Origin: Rhizobium sullae
GTDB taxonomy: Bacteria; Pseudomonadota; Alphaproteobacteria; Rhizobiales; Rhizobiaceae
NCBI RefSeq assembly: GCF_900169785.1
Contig: NZ_FWER01000033.1
Location: 1-57,166 of the forward strand
Direction of reading: 5' to 3'
DNA: 57,166 nt
Shown piece by piece: positions 26,972 through 34,577 of the stretch (the stretch's first letter is position 1; each line of letters begins with the position of its first letter). Both the position numbers and the translations under genes were made by a program. Below the pieces are notes generated by a model. The model searched no databases and was not told where the DNA came from. It saw only the letters and a list, made by a program, of their open reading frames with translations.

Positions 26972-27036
26972 TGACTCCTGTTGTTGTTCTTTGGAGTCAG
27001 ACAAGACAAAGGGCACCGTCTTTGAAAGACGGCACC
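26972..27036 (-). promoter_or_regulatory. Structured 5' leader of the kdp operon
   Basis: On the minus strand two hairpins can form before the first kdp ORF. The near one pairs TGACTCC (26999-26993) with GGAGTCA (26978-26972) over a 14-base loop; its 3' arm holds the Shine-Dalgarno of the 27-codon ORF. The far one pairs GCCGTCTT with AAGACGG at about 27015-27033. The layout would allow control of translation initiation. This is an inference from pairing only. Confidence 0.45.
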
Positions 27037-27130
27037 TTTCGGGCTTTCTGGCGCGGAGATGATCTTGCCGATCTCTCGAGCGTGAATATGCTGCCGAAGC
27101 GCATAAAGGTTCGAGACGGGGCGGAGGTCG

Positions 27131-27150
27131 CCAATATAAAAATCTTATAA
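27131..27150 (-). promoter_or_regulatory. Candidate KdpE box
   Basis: On the minus strand the sequence ATTTTTATATT (from 27143 down) resembles the T-rich ATTTTTATAC core of the E. coli KdpE site. It lies about 170 bases upstream of the first kdp ORF in otherwise GC-rich DNA. Match is short and recalled from memory. Confidence 0.35.
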
Positions 27151-27321
27151 GTGCCGATGCCCGCTGCCTGCGCTCAATCCCGTCAGATTAGTCGAGCATT
27201 TCATCATGCGGTGAGCAAAAGCCTCGCATTTCTGTTGAATTGCGAGGGCCAGGGGTCGTATAGTCGCTCAAACGATGTCCGCGGTGAACCGGACGAAATC
27301 ATCAGGGAAGGAAACCGACAT

Positions 27322-28365
27322 ATGGCCAAAGTCCGTGCGCTGGTCCTGGAACGCCAGCATGAGCTTGCGCTTCGCGACGTCGATCTGCCGCTGGAAACAG
27401 GACCGGGACGGGTGAAGATCAGGATCCATACCGTCGGCGTCTGTGGTTCGGACGTGCATTACTACACGCACGGCAGGATCGGACCCTTTGTGGTCAAGGA
27501 ACCAATGGTGCTCGGTCATGAAGCTGCAGGCACGGTGGTCGAAGTCGGCGAAGGCGTGACGCATCTGAAAGCCGGCGACCGCGTCTGCATGGAGCCCGGC
27601 ATTCCCGATCCGAATTCGAAGGCAAGCCGTCTCGGCATGTACAACGTCGATCCTGCCGTCACCTTCTGGGCGACGCCGCCGGTTCACGGTGTGCTGACGC
27701 CGGAAGTGGTTCATCCCGCCAATTATACATTCAAGTTGCCGGACAATGTGAGCTTTGCCGAAGGCGCCATGGTCGAGCCCTTCGCGGTCGGCATGCAGGC
27801 AGCGGCAAAAGCGAAGATTGCGCCGGGCGACACAGCCGTCGTCGTCGGCGCCGGACCGATCGGAACGATGGTGGCGATTGCTGCCCTTGCCGGAGGCTGC
27901 GCCCGGGCGATCGTTGCCGATCTCGCCCAGCCGAAGCTCGATATCGCTGCGCAGTACCAGGGCGTCATTCCGGTCAATGTCCGCGAGAAGAACCTGACTG
28001 ACGAGGTGAGACGGCTGACGGATGGCTGGGGCGCGGACGTGATCTTCGAGTGCTCCGGATCACCAAAGGCCTGGGAGACGATCATGGACCTGGCGCGCCC
28101 AGGCGGCGTCATCGTTGCCGTCGGCCTTCCGGTCAATCCGATAGGGTTCGACGTTTCGACCGCCTCGACCAAGGAAATCCGCATCGAAACGGTCTTCCGC
28201 TACGCGCACCAATACGAGCGTTCGATCGCACTGCTCGGCTCCGGCCGCGTCGACCTGAAGCCTTTGATCTCGGAGACCTTCAAATTCGAGGATTCGATCA
28301 AGGCGTTTGACCGCGCAGTGGAAGCGCGGCCGACCGATGTGAAACTGCAGATCGTTATGGAGTGA
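27322..28365 (+). CDS. Zinc-dependent polyol (xylitol/sorbitol-type) dehydrogenase
   Basis: The 347-aa medium-chain dehydrogenase has catalytic zinc ligands C41 (VCGSDVH), H66-E67 (GHEAAG) and E152 (VEPFAVG), and the NAD Rossmann motif GAGPIG (176-181). The lobe that normally holds four structural-zinc cysteines (about 92-110, PGIPDPNSKASRLGM) has none, as in rhizobial xylitol dehydrogenases. It would oxidise a polyol such as xylitol to the ketose with NAD+. ATG 27322 has GGAAGG upstream; the frame runs back to 27151 without homology. A hairpin terminator follows. A decayed copy of its 3' end occurs at 50133-50275. Confidence 0.85.
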   Translation: MAKVRALVLERQHELALRDVDLPLETGPGRVKIRIHTVGVCGSDVHYYTHGRIGPFVVKEPMVLGHEAAGTVVEVGEGVTHLKAGDRVCMEPGIPDPNSKASRLGMYNVDPAVTFWATPPVHGVLTPEVVHPANYTFKLPDNVSFAEGAMVEPFAVGMQAAAKAKIAPGDTAVVVGAGPIGTMVAIAALAGGCARAIVADLAQPKLDIAAQYQGVIPVNVREKNLTDEVRRLTDGWGADVIFECSGSPKAWETIMDLARPGGVIVAVGLPVNPIGFDVSTASTKEIRIETVFRYAHQYERSIALLGSGRVDLKPLISETFKFEDSIKAFDRAVEARPTDVKLQIVME

Positions 28366-28432
28366 TCCATTTTTTCGGGAATCCCCGTCGGGTCGAAATG
28401 CCCGAGCAGTATCCGGACCGGACAGAATTCGC

Positions 28433-28459
28433 GAGTGGGCTCCCGGCAGCCCACTCTTT
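28433..28459 (+). terminator. Rho-independent-type terminator after the polyol dehydrogenase
   Basis: Stem gagtgggct (28433-28441) pairs with agcccactc (28448-28456) over a six-base loop and is followed by TTT. It lies 68 bases after the dehydrogenase stop. Confidence 0.6.
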
Positions 28460-28754
28460 AGATCTCTAACGGCACATATGCGGCAAGCCGGCGATCGTCC
28501 ATAGTCTTATTTGTACAGACCATTGTCTCGCGAGCGCCGAGCTTCGGATGAGCGCCATTGCGTACGACCGTCAAAGCGTGCATGTTGAATGCCTTCAGCA
28601 GCCGGATCAAGGGCGCTGCTGCTTCGGGGCCTCGATGTCCTGGCCCCAACGAAAGGAGGACGAAATGTCTTCCAGCCTCCATCTTTACAGTACCGCTCGC
28701 AATCTCGTCAGCGTCAGCGAGTTTGGGTACGGCGAAAACATTCGGGTTCAGCAA
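28458..28754 (-). CDS. Hypothetical protein (uncertain, competes with + strand ORF)
   Basis: A 98-aa frame from TTG 28754, or 74 aa from ATG 28682. No clear ribosome site precedes either start. The product has a believable body (HFVLLSLGPGHRG, then LIRLLKAFNMHALTVVRNG) but no family was recognised. It overlaps an opposite-strand frame with a much better ribosome site, so at most one is likely real. Confidence 0.3.
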   Translation of the reverse strand: MLNPNVFAVPKLADADEIASGTVKMEAGRHFVLLSLGPGHRGPEAAAPLIRLLKAFNMHALTVVRNGAHPKLGARETMVCTNKTMDDRRLAAYVPLEI

Positions 28755-28919
28755 ATTGGCAAGAGCAGGCCATCGGACGTCTTGCCCCTCAAGCGGATCA
28801 ATTTCGCAGCATCAGCCGCCAAGCCTTCCCGGGACGGTTGCGAAGTATCCACTGCGAGCTTCTGGAACATTTCGTCGCCACTGAGCGGGCGCAGAAATAC
28901 AACGCTGCCGCAGCATTGA
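28665..28919 (+). CDS. Hypothetical small protein (uncertain)
   Basis: An 84-aa frame starts at ATG 28665 with AGGAGGA at 28654-28660, an excellent ribosome site. The product is Ser/Arg-rich with no recognised domain. It is 41 bases upstream of a clearly better small gene on the same strand. It overlaps the minus-strand frame at 28458-28754. Confidence 0.35.
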   Translation: MSSSLHLYSTARNLVSVSEFGYGENIRVQQIGKSRPSDVLPLKRINFAASAAKPSRDGCEVSTASFWNISSPLSGRRNTTLPQH

Positions 28920-28960
28920 AGCTGCGATCAACAATCAACCGAAAAACCCAGGAGGACCAA

Positions 28961-29101
28961 ATGGCCAAGGGCCAAGCGCGAAGCAATCGTGAAGTTCGAA
29001 AACCCAAAAAGGAAAAGACGGTGACACCTGTCGCCACGGCGCAAGGCACTCAGGTCAAGTTCGCAAACAGCGCGCTTAGCCTCGGCAAGAAGCAGAAATA
29101 G
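28961..29101 (+). CDS. Small basic hypothetical protein
   Basis: The 46-aa product is rich in Lys, Arg and Gln (MAKGQARSNREVRKPKKEK) and ends LGKKQK. It has a textbook AGGAGG site seven bases before the ATG. It is predicted cytoplasmic, perhaps nucleic-acid binding by charge alone. Function is unknown. A strong terminator hairpin follows. Confidence 0.65.
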   Translation: MAKGQARSNREVRKPKKEKTVTPVATAQGTQVKFANSALSLGKKQK

Positions 29102-29180
29102 CTCCAGTCTTGGAAGCAGCTTTTCGCATGCTTCTGCCGCCGCCGCCGGTACCAAGGGCCTGGCTTTGTTGGGCGCAAGT

Positions 29181-29208
29181 GCGGGCCGCCTTGAATAAGG
29201 CGGCCCGC
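29181..29208 (+). terminator. Strong hairpin terminator
   Basis: A perfect 12-bp stem, gcgggccgcctt (29181-29192) with aaggcggcccgc (29197-29208), over the loop gaat. It lies 80 bases after the 46-aa gene. The downstream T tract is weak, so it may act as a terminator or as an mRNA stabiliser. Confidence 0.6.
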
Positions 29209-29374
29209 GTCACCACATCATTGTTGCGTTTTCAGCCTTTTGGCTACCTGATCTCGCCGGTTCGCCCGGCTGCTTGGCAATCTCAGAATTGCAAAACGTC
29301 CATAATTCCGCTCTGCGGCGGAAGATAGTCGCGCTGAAGCCATTGCCTCGCGCATCCACGTTTTAGGATACCTC

Positions 29375-29593
29375 ATGATAGACACGACCCGCCACGCGGC
29401 GGAGAGCCTGTTCCGACGCACAGCCCCCGAAGGCTCGAATGCCGCCAAGTTGCAGGACGTACGCACCAGACAGATCCTCAGAATGAGAGAACGCAGGCCC
29501 GTTGAAATGCAGCAGCGCCTCGAGAATCGTATGAGGCGCGCCAATCTCGAGACCCTGTTTGCCCTAAAGGAGCGTACGCATGGCGATATTTGA
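29375..29593 (+). CDS. Hypothetical Arg-rich small protein
   Basis: The 72-aa product is highly charged, with many Arg residues in a predicted helix (RTRQILRMRERRPVEMQQRLENRMRR). ATG 29375 follows AGGA at good spacing. Its end overlaps the start of the next gene by 14 bases, so the two are coupled. No known domain. Confidence 0.55.
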   Translation: MIDTTRHAAESLFRRTAPEGSNAAKLQDVRTRQILRMRERRPVEMQQRLENRMRRANLETLFALKERTHGDI

Positions 29594-29870
29594 TTACAGC
29601 ACCGGTGCAGGACTATACCCCTGCAAGACCGTGAAGAGAACGAGCCGGCTTCGGTACAGAAGGTTTGATTCGGCCGCTGAAGCGCTTCGCTTTGCGATTG
29701 AGGACATGCCTGCCTCGCTGCTTCGCGGTTCCATACTAGAGGTTGAGGAAGCCCGCTATGATGGTCAGCAGATGCAGAGGCTTTACGAAGCCGACGCATA
29801 TCCTCTGCCTAGGCGGGGCGAGAGCGATTCTTTGGAAGTCGAACCGCGCCGAGCCCGGCAATCCGGCTGA
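29580..29870 (+). CDS. Hypothetical protein
   Basis: The 96-aa product begins MAIFDYSTGAGLYPC and has a compact predicted alpha/beta body (RFDSAAEALRFAIEDMP, ILEVEEARYDGQQMQRLYE). AAGGAG lies before the ATG. It is coupled to the preceding Arg-rich ORF. The pattern is like small conserved rhizobial proteins of unknown function. Confidence 0.6.
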   Translation: MAIFDYSTGAGLYPCKTVKRTSRLRYRRFDSAAEALRFAIEDMPASLLRGSILEVEEARYDGQQMQRLYEADAYPLPRRGESDSLEVEPRRARQSG

Positions 29871-29931
29871 CGCGACTCCTTTTGGGGATTGCCATCGTAA
29901 GTGGTATCAACGCAAGCGTCAAAACAAGAAG

Positions 29932-29960
29932 TTGACGCGGCCGTCGAAAGTGTCTATACA
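29932..29960 (+). promoter_or_regulatory. Sigma70-type promoter of the cold shock gene
   Basis: TTGACG (29932-29937) and TATACA (29955-29960) are separated by exactly 17 bases. Transcription would start near 29967, giving a leader of about 130 bases before the csp ATG at 30099. Long leaders are known to control cold shock mRNAs. Confidence 0.6.
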
Positions 29961-30098
29961 AAAACCCATCGATACTTTGTTTGCCGATAGTTGTTTTTGC
30001 TGCGCCTCGCGCTTCGCGACGAACTTCCTTCTCTCAAAAGTCGAAAACCCGCTGTGCGTCGCCCAGCGGTGATCAATGTTGCTAAGAAAGGGTTCGTT

Positions 30099-30308
30099 AT
30101 GACCACTGGCACAGTTAAATGGTTCAATTCCACCAAAGGTTTCGGCTTCATTCAGCCTGACGACGGCAGCGCCGATGTGTTCGTTCACATCTCGGCCGTC
30201 GAACGCGCAGGGATGAGCTCGATCGTCGAAGGCCAGAAGCTCGGTTTCGAGCTCGAGCGCGACAGCAAGTCGGGCAAGATGTCTGCCGGCCAGCTCAAGG
30301 CCGCCTAA
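30099..30308 (+). CDS. cspA: Cold shock protein, CspA family
   Basis: The 69-aa product is one cold shock domain. RNP1 is KGFGFIQP and RNP2 is VFVHIS, both intact, and the start MTTGTVKWFN is typical. It binds single-stranded RNA/DNA and melts mRNA structure. ATG 30099 follows AAAGGG. A good promoter and long leader precede it, and a terminator follows. The DUF6481 and desaturase genes downstream may also serve cold adaptation. Confidence 0.93.
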   Translation: MTTGTVKWFNSTKGFGFIQPDDGSADVFVHISAVERAGMSSIVEGQKLGFELERDSKSGKMSAGQLKAA

Positions 30309-30359
30309 GCTTTAGCCGCCGATGACCACGGATGTACCGACACGGCGGCAAGAGGTTAC

Positions 30360-30390
30360 AAGAGGCCAGGCTCATGTCTGGCCTCTTTCC
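30360..30390 (+). terminator. Terminator of the cold shock gene
   Basis: Stem aagaggccag (30360-30369) pairs with ctggcctctt (30378-30387) over an eight-base loop, followed by tcc. It is 52 bases after the csp stop. Confidence 0.65.
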
Positions 30391-30491
30391 GTTCTGAGGC
30401 ACCTTCCGCAGCGCGCGATACCAGCGCAGGTCTTCCCTAGCAGCGCGATGGTACAAGCCTCCCTACCTTACGAGATCCAAAGGAATACCTA

Positions 30492-30872
30492 TTGAGACAT
30501 TCCAACGACAACGGTTTTGCCGAACGCCGCAATGCCGCGGCGGAGGCAAAGCGAGAGCTTCTGGCAAAGTTCGCCTCCGCCCCGAAATCAGCCGATCCCG
30601 GGATGCAGGAGCGGCTTGCTGCGCGTGACGCGGTGATCCGCGCCCGCGAGGCCCGCCGTGCCGAGCGGGAAGCATTGAAGACAGCAGAGAACCAGCGAAT
30701 TCTTGCCGCTGCGGCGGCGATGGCGGCTGCGGCCGAGGCCGAGGAAAAGGCAGAAGCGGAAGCCCGTCAGGCAGAAATTGCTGATCGCGTTTCACGCGGC
30801 GTGGCGGACGAAGCCGCACGCAAGGCCGAGCGTGATCGCCGTTATGCCGCGCGCAAGGCCCGCCAAGCCTGA
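30492..30872 (+). CDS. DUF6481-like Ala/Arg/Glu-rich protein
   Basis: The 126-aa product begins with NDNGFAERRNAAAEAKRELLAKF and is nearly all charged helix (long EAEEKAEAEARQAE coiled region). This pattern fits the DUF6481 family of rhizobia, of unknown function. Start is TTG 30492 (AAGGA upstream), because the conserved N-terminus begins directly there; no ATG is available. Confidence 0.65.
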   Translation: MRHSNDNGFAERRNAAAEAKRELLAKFASAPKSADPGMQERLAARDAVIRAREARRAEREALKTAENQRILAAAAAMAAAAEAEEKAEAEARQAEIADRVSRGVADEAARKAERDRRYAARKARQA

Positions 30873-30954
30873 GGTCCCAAACCACTGCGCCTATGGGCGC
30901 AGACAAACCATGCGTGCGCAGATGACGCAAGGCGCGCGATAGGAACCGCTTTTG

Positions 30955-31989
30955 ATGAATGCACATGTCCATACACCAGCCCCGCTTGCTGAAGACAATG
31001 TCGGAGCATGGTTGAAGACTCTGGCGAAATATCGCCAGCCTCGTATTGGCCGCTCCGCCTTCGAGCTTATTGTCACCGCCGTCCCGTTCGTGGGGTTCTG
31101 GGCTATCGCCTATTTTTCCCTCGTTTACGGCTTCTGGTACGGACTGGCTGCAATCATTGCGGCCGCAGCCTTCCTCCTGCGACTGTTTATGATCCAGCAC
31201 GATTGCGGTCACGGCTCGTTCTTCGCCCGTCGCGGCATTGATGATTGGACAGGGCGTGTCATAGGCGTACTTACACTGACACCTTACGCCTATTGGCGCC
31301 GGGCGCACGCTGCCCATCATGCGTCGGCCGGCAATCTCGACGAGCGGGGCGTTGGTGATATCACGACCCTGACGGTTGCAGAGTACCGTGCGCTTTCGCC
31401 CATGAACCGCCTCGGCTATCGCCTCTACCGGCACCCGCTGGTGATGTTCGGCATCGGCCCTGCCTGGCTCTTCCTCTTCAAGCAGCGCCTGCCATTCGGG
31501 ATGATGAATTGCGGAGCGCTTCCCTGGGTTTCGACCATGGGTACAAACCTCGCGGTTGTCACACTTGCAGGCCTGATGATGTGGATTGTGGGGGTCGGGC
31601 CGTTCCTGATGATCCACCTGCCGATCGTGCTTCTGTCGGGTGCGGCCGGCATATGGCTCTTCTATGTCCAGCATCAGTTCGAGGACACGCACTGGTCGAT
31701 AGGCGACGACTGGCAGTTTCCAAAAGCCGCTCTCCACGGCGCATCCCATTACGATCTGCCGCTGGCGCTACGATGGTTGACCGGCAATATCGGCATTCAC
31801 CACGTGCATCATCTGTCGAGCCGCATACCTTATTACAGGCTGCCGGAAGTGCTGCGCGACCACCCACAACTTGCCGGAATCGGGCGCATTTCACTCTGGC
31901 AAAGCCTGCAGTGCGTCAGGCTCGTGTTATGGGATGATCGGCGCCAGAAACTCGTTTCATTCCGTGAGAGCGCGGCAGCGGCGGCTTAG
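30955..31989 (+). CDS. Membrane fatty acid desaturase
   Basis: The 344-aa protein has the three histidine boxes of acyl-lipid desaturases: HDCGH (82-86), HAAHH (118-122) and HHVHH (282-286), with several membrane helices between (about 38-80, 195-240). It would insert a double bond into membrane fatty acids using a di-iron centre, most like the DesA/omega-6 group. ATG 30955 is one codon inside an open frame beginning TTG; AGGA lies upstream. Its position after a cold shock gene fits control of membrane fluidity. Confidence 0.85.
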   Translation: MNAHVHTPAPLAEDNVGAWLKTLAKYRQPRIGRSAFELIVTAVPFVGFWAIAYFSLVYGFWYGLAAIIAAAAFLLRLFMIQHDCGHGSFFARRGIDDWTGRVIGVLTLTPYAYWRRAHAAHHASAGNLDERGVGDITTLTVAEYRALSPMNRLGYRLYRHPLVMFGIGPAWLFLFKQRLPFGMMNCGALPWVSTMGTNLAVVTLAGLMMWIVGVGPFLMIHLPIVLLSGAAGIWLFYVQHQFEDTHWSIGDDWQFPKAALHGASHYDLPLALRWLTGNIGIHHVHHLSSRIPYYRLPEVLRDHPQLAGIGRISLWQSLQCVRLVLWDDRRQKLVSFRESAAAAA

Positions 31990-32068
31990 CGCGTACATTC
32001 GGCAAGGTTCCCGGCGGGCCGCCGAACCGACGAAACCATGCTTGCGCTCACGCCGCCGACCCCAAGAT

Positions 32069-32140
32069 ACCCGACAATCGAAGTCGGGTTGATGATGGCC
32101 ATTGGGGACCGCCGTTGCAGCCAGCCGGCGGTCCACTCTT
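32069..32140. terminator. Pair of hairpins between convergent genes
   Basis: The first stem is acccgac/gtcgggt (32069-32075, 32083-32089). The second is ggaccgccg (32106-32114) with cggcggtcc (32126-32134), followed by actctttcg. They lie between the desaturase (+) and the dehydratase (-) stops and can end transcription from the desaturase side. Confidence 0.55.
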
Positions 32141-32159
32141 TCGTTTAGTCTACAACTCC

Positions 32160-33347
32160 TCAGGCAAATGCATAGGAGCCGTCCGGCCGTTTCGGGACGC
32201 GCCGTTGCCAATGAACATAACCTTCCTCGGTCATTGCCTTCTCGTCCATCTCGACACCCCAGCCGGGCCGGTCGGGCCGCAGCTCCAGATAACCATCCTT
32301 CGGCAGATAGGGATCGGCAACGTACCGCGTTTCGCCCTGCCGCTTCTCGATGTCGATGCCGCCATAAACGTAGGCCTGGCCCTTCGGCAGCCGGTATTCG
32401 AGGATCCGGAAGTTCTGCGCAGCGGCCGAGAAATGGACGTTAACTGCAGTTGCCAGCGGACCCATGGGATTGTGTGGCGCGACGCCGACGAAATAGGCTT
32501 CGGCGAGTGTCGCAATCCGCCGCATTTCGCTGATGCCGCCGACGACGCAGATGTCGGGCTGTATCAGGTCCGCGCCCTTGACCTGCAGAAGGCGCAGGAA
32601 CTCGTTTCGATTGTAGAGTGACTCGCCCGTTGCGAGGACGCAGTTGAGTCCCTGCTTGAGGTCGCCCCAGGCCTCGATGTTTTCCGGGCGAAGCGGTTCC
32701 TCGTAAAACAGCGGATCATAGGGTGCCAGTGCATTGCCGAGCTGGCGGGCTGCGACCGGCTCGAAGATCTTCGCATGCGCGTCAAACGCGATCTCATAGT
32801 CGTCGCGCACGGTTTCACGAAGCGAGCGGAAATAGTCCGCCGAAGCCTTGACGACGTTGCCCCAGCGATGAGCGTGCATGTCGATGCGCCACGGGCTGAG
32901 CTTGAAAGCGGTGAAGCCCCATTCCTCATTCAGGCGATCGAACTCGTCGCGAGCCGCCGGCGCATCCGGTGCCGTGTAGACGCCTGCATAGACCTTGATG
33001 CGATCGCGCACTTCACCACCGAGCAGTTTGTAGACCGGAACGTTCGCAGCCTTGGCGGCAAGGTCCCACAGGCAGTGATCGAGCGCCGAGATTGCGGCTA
33101 GGCCGAGTGCGCCTGGCGGGAACCTGCTTTGCTGGATCAGCAGATTGACGAGATAGTCGACGCGTGTCGGATCCTGGCCTGACAGGAAGGCGTAGAGATA
33201 ATCCAAAATCGGCGGTAGCGCCTTATCCGGACCATGATTGTAGCATTCGCCCCAACCTGTCAGGCCGTCATCCGTATCGAGTGCGACGATGACGCGGGGA
33301 CGGTCCTTGTCGCGGGTCATGAAAACCCGCATGCGGTCGATCTTCAT
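32160..33347 (-). CDS. Enolase-superfamily sugar acid dehydratase (mandelate racemase/DgoD-like) 2
   Basis: The 395-aa product has the two-domain enolase superfamily build. Metal ligands are D189 (AFDAHAKIF), the EEP Glu pair at 216-217 and E242 (ATGESLYNR); the general acid/base His292 is in APHNPMGP. These match the galactonate/mannonate dehydratase group more than muconate enzymes. It would dehydrate an aldonic or aldaric acid to a 2-keto-3-deoxy acid. It is the last gene of the minus operon, 12 bases after the sister dehydratase. The exact sugar acid is unknown. Confidence 0.8.
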   Translation of the reverse strand: MKIDRMRVFMTRDKDRPRVIVALDTDDGLTGWGECYNHGPDKALPPILDYLYAFLSGQDPTRVDYLVNLLIQQSRFPPGALGLAAISALDHCLWDLAAKAANVPVYKLLGGEVRDRIKVYAGVYTAPDAPAARDEFDRLNEEWGFTAFKLSPWRIDMHAHRWGNVVKASADYFRSLRETVRDDYEIAFDAHAKIFEPVAARQLGNALAPYDPLFYEEPLRPENIEAWGDLKQGLNCVLATGESLYNRNEFLRLLQVKGADLIQPDICVVGGISEMRRIATLAEAYFVGVAPHNPMGPLATAVNVHFSAAAQNFRILEYRLPKGQAYVYGGIDIEKRQGETRYVADPYLPKDGYLELRPDRPGWGVEMDEKAMTEEGYVHWQRRVPKRPDGSYAFA

Positions 33348-33359
33348 CTTTCTGTCCTT

Positions 33360-34577
33360 CTACCGATTGAAATAAGTGCGGCGCGAGAGGCGCGTCTGCA
33401 CATAGAGGTGCTCGTTGTAGGTTCCGGGACTGTACGAGCCGGCATTCTCCGGCACGGGTACGGAGACGTTGCCGCCGCTTGGGAAGCGGGCCACGAAGGC
33501 CTCGTCGATGTCGCAGCCAAGCCCTGGCGCATCAGGAACGGCAATTGATCCGTCGACCTGTTCAGGATGCGGCACGATGGTCCGCCGGCGGCCGTCCCAG
33601 TCGTCGTCGATGCGCTCGAGGATAAGCGCGTTGGGAATCGCTGCAAGCACGTGCAGGGCCGCATATTCGGCGACCGGGCCAAGCGAGCCGGAATGCGGAG
33701 CCATCTGGATATGATGCGCCTCGGCCATCGCCGCGATCTTTTTCATCTGTGTGATGCCGCCGGCCCGGCCGGTATCCGGCTGGATCACGTCGACCAGTTC
33801 TTTCTCGATGAGTTCCCGTTCGCCGAAGATGGTCGCCGAGCGCTCGCCGGCCGCCAGTGGCACGTGCGCCGCATCGCGAATGCGCCGGTAACCGTCGATA
33901 TTCTCCGGCGCAATTGGATCTTCGACCCAGAAGAGTTCGTAAGGCTCCAACGCCCTGACCAGGCGGCAGGCATCCGCAGGCGTCAGCCAGGGCGGTCCAT
34001 GCAGATCGATCGCAATGTCGATATCGTTGCCGACCGCCTCGCGCAACGCAGCGACTTTGCGGACGGGATCGGCGACCCCGCCGCATTTAATCGCCTTGAT
34101 GCCGCGCTCCTTGACCGCAAGCGCGCGCTCGGGCGTGTTTGCGTGGGAGTAGATCGGGATCCTGTCGCGAACCTTGCCGCCGAGCAGCATCCAGACCGGC
34201 ACGCCGAGCGCTTTTCCCTTAATGTCCCAAAGTGCCATGTCGATACCCGTCAAGGCGCCGGCGCCGACCGTTCCCAGCATGCCGTGGCCCATCATGGCGA
34301 TGTGCATCTTCTGCCAGAGACGCTCGATATGGGCCGGATCCTCGCCAATGAGAAGCGGTGCCAGATCGTGGATCGCCGTCTCGATGACCCGCGGCCAACC
34401 CGAGCATTCACCGATACCCGTGATGCCTTCGTCGGTGTCGATCTTCAAGAACAGCCAATTTCGTGTGCCGGGCAGCTGTTTGGATGCGCCGTCTCCCGAG
34501 CGCTCATCGGAGGCCCATTTCGAGGGGTCTGGTTGCCCGGCATGCATGAGAAAGGTTCTAATTCCGGTGATTTTCAT
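33360..34577 (-). CDS. Enolase-superfamily sugar acid dehydratase (mandelate racemase/DgoD-like) 1
   Basis: The 405-aa product has metal ligands D191 (AIDLHGPP), E219 (VEDPIAPEN) and E245 (AAGERSATI) and catalytic His295 (APHSGSLGP), plus the capping domain MKITGIRTFLMHAG at the start. It belongs with galactonate dehydratase-like enzymes. Its ATG overlaps the stop of the double ATPase gene (ATGA), tying it to the importer. With the neighbour at 32160-33347 it forms a pair of related but clearly different dehydratases, which suggests two substrates or epimers. Confidence 0.8.
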   Translation of the reverse strand: MKITGIRTFLMHAGQPDPSKWASDERSGDGASKQLPGTRNWLFLKIDTDEGITGIGECSGWPRVIETAIHDLAPLLIGEDPAHIERLWQKMHIAMMGHGMLGTVGAGALTGIDMALWDIKGKALGVPVWMLLGGKVRDRIPIYSHANTPERALAVKERGIKAIKCGGVADPVRKVAALREAVGNDIDIAIDLHGPPWLTPADACRLVRALEPYELFWVEDPIAPENIDGYRRIRDAAHVPLAAGERSATIFGERELIEKELVDVIQPDTGRAGGITQMKKIAAMAEAHHIQMAPHSGSLGPVAEYAALHVLAAIPNALILERIDDDWDGRRRTIVPHPEQVDGSIAVPDAPGLGCDIDEAFVARFPSGGNVSVPVPENAGSYSPGTYNEHLYVQTRLSRRTYFNR

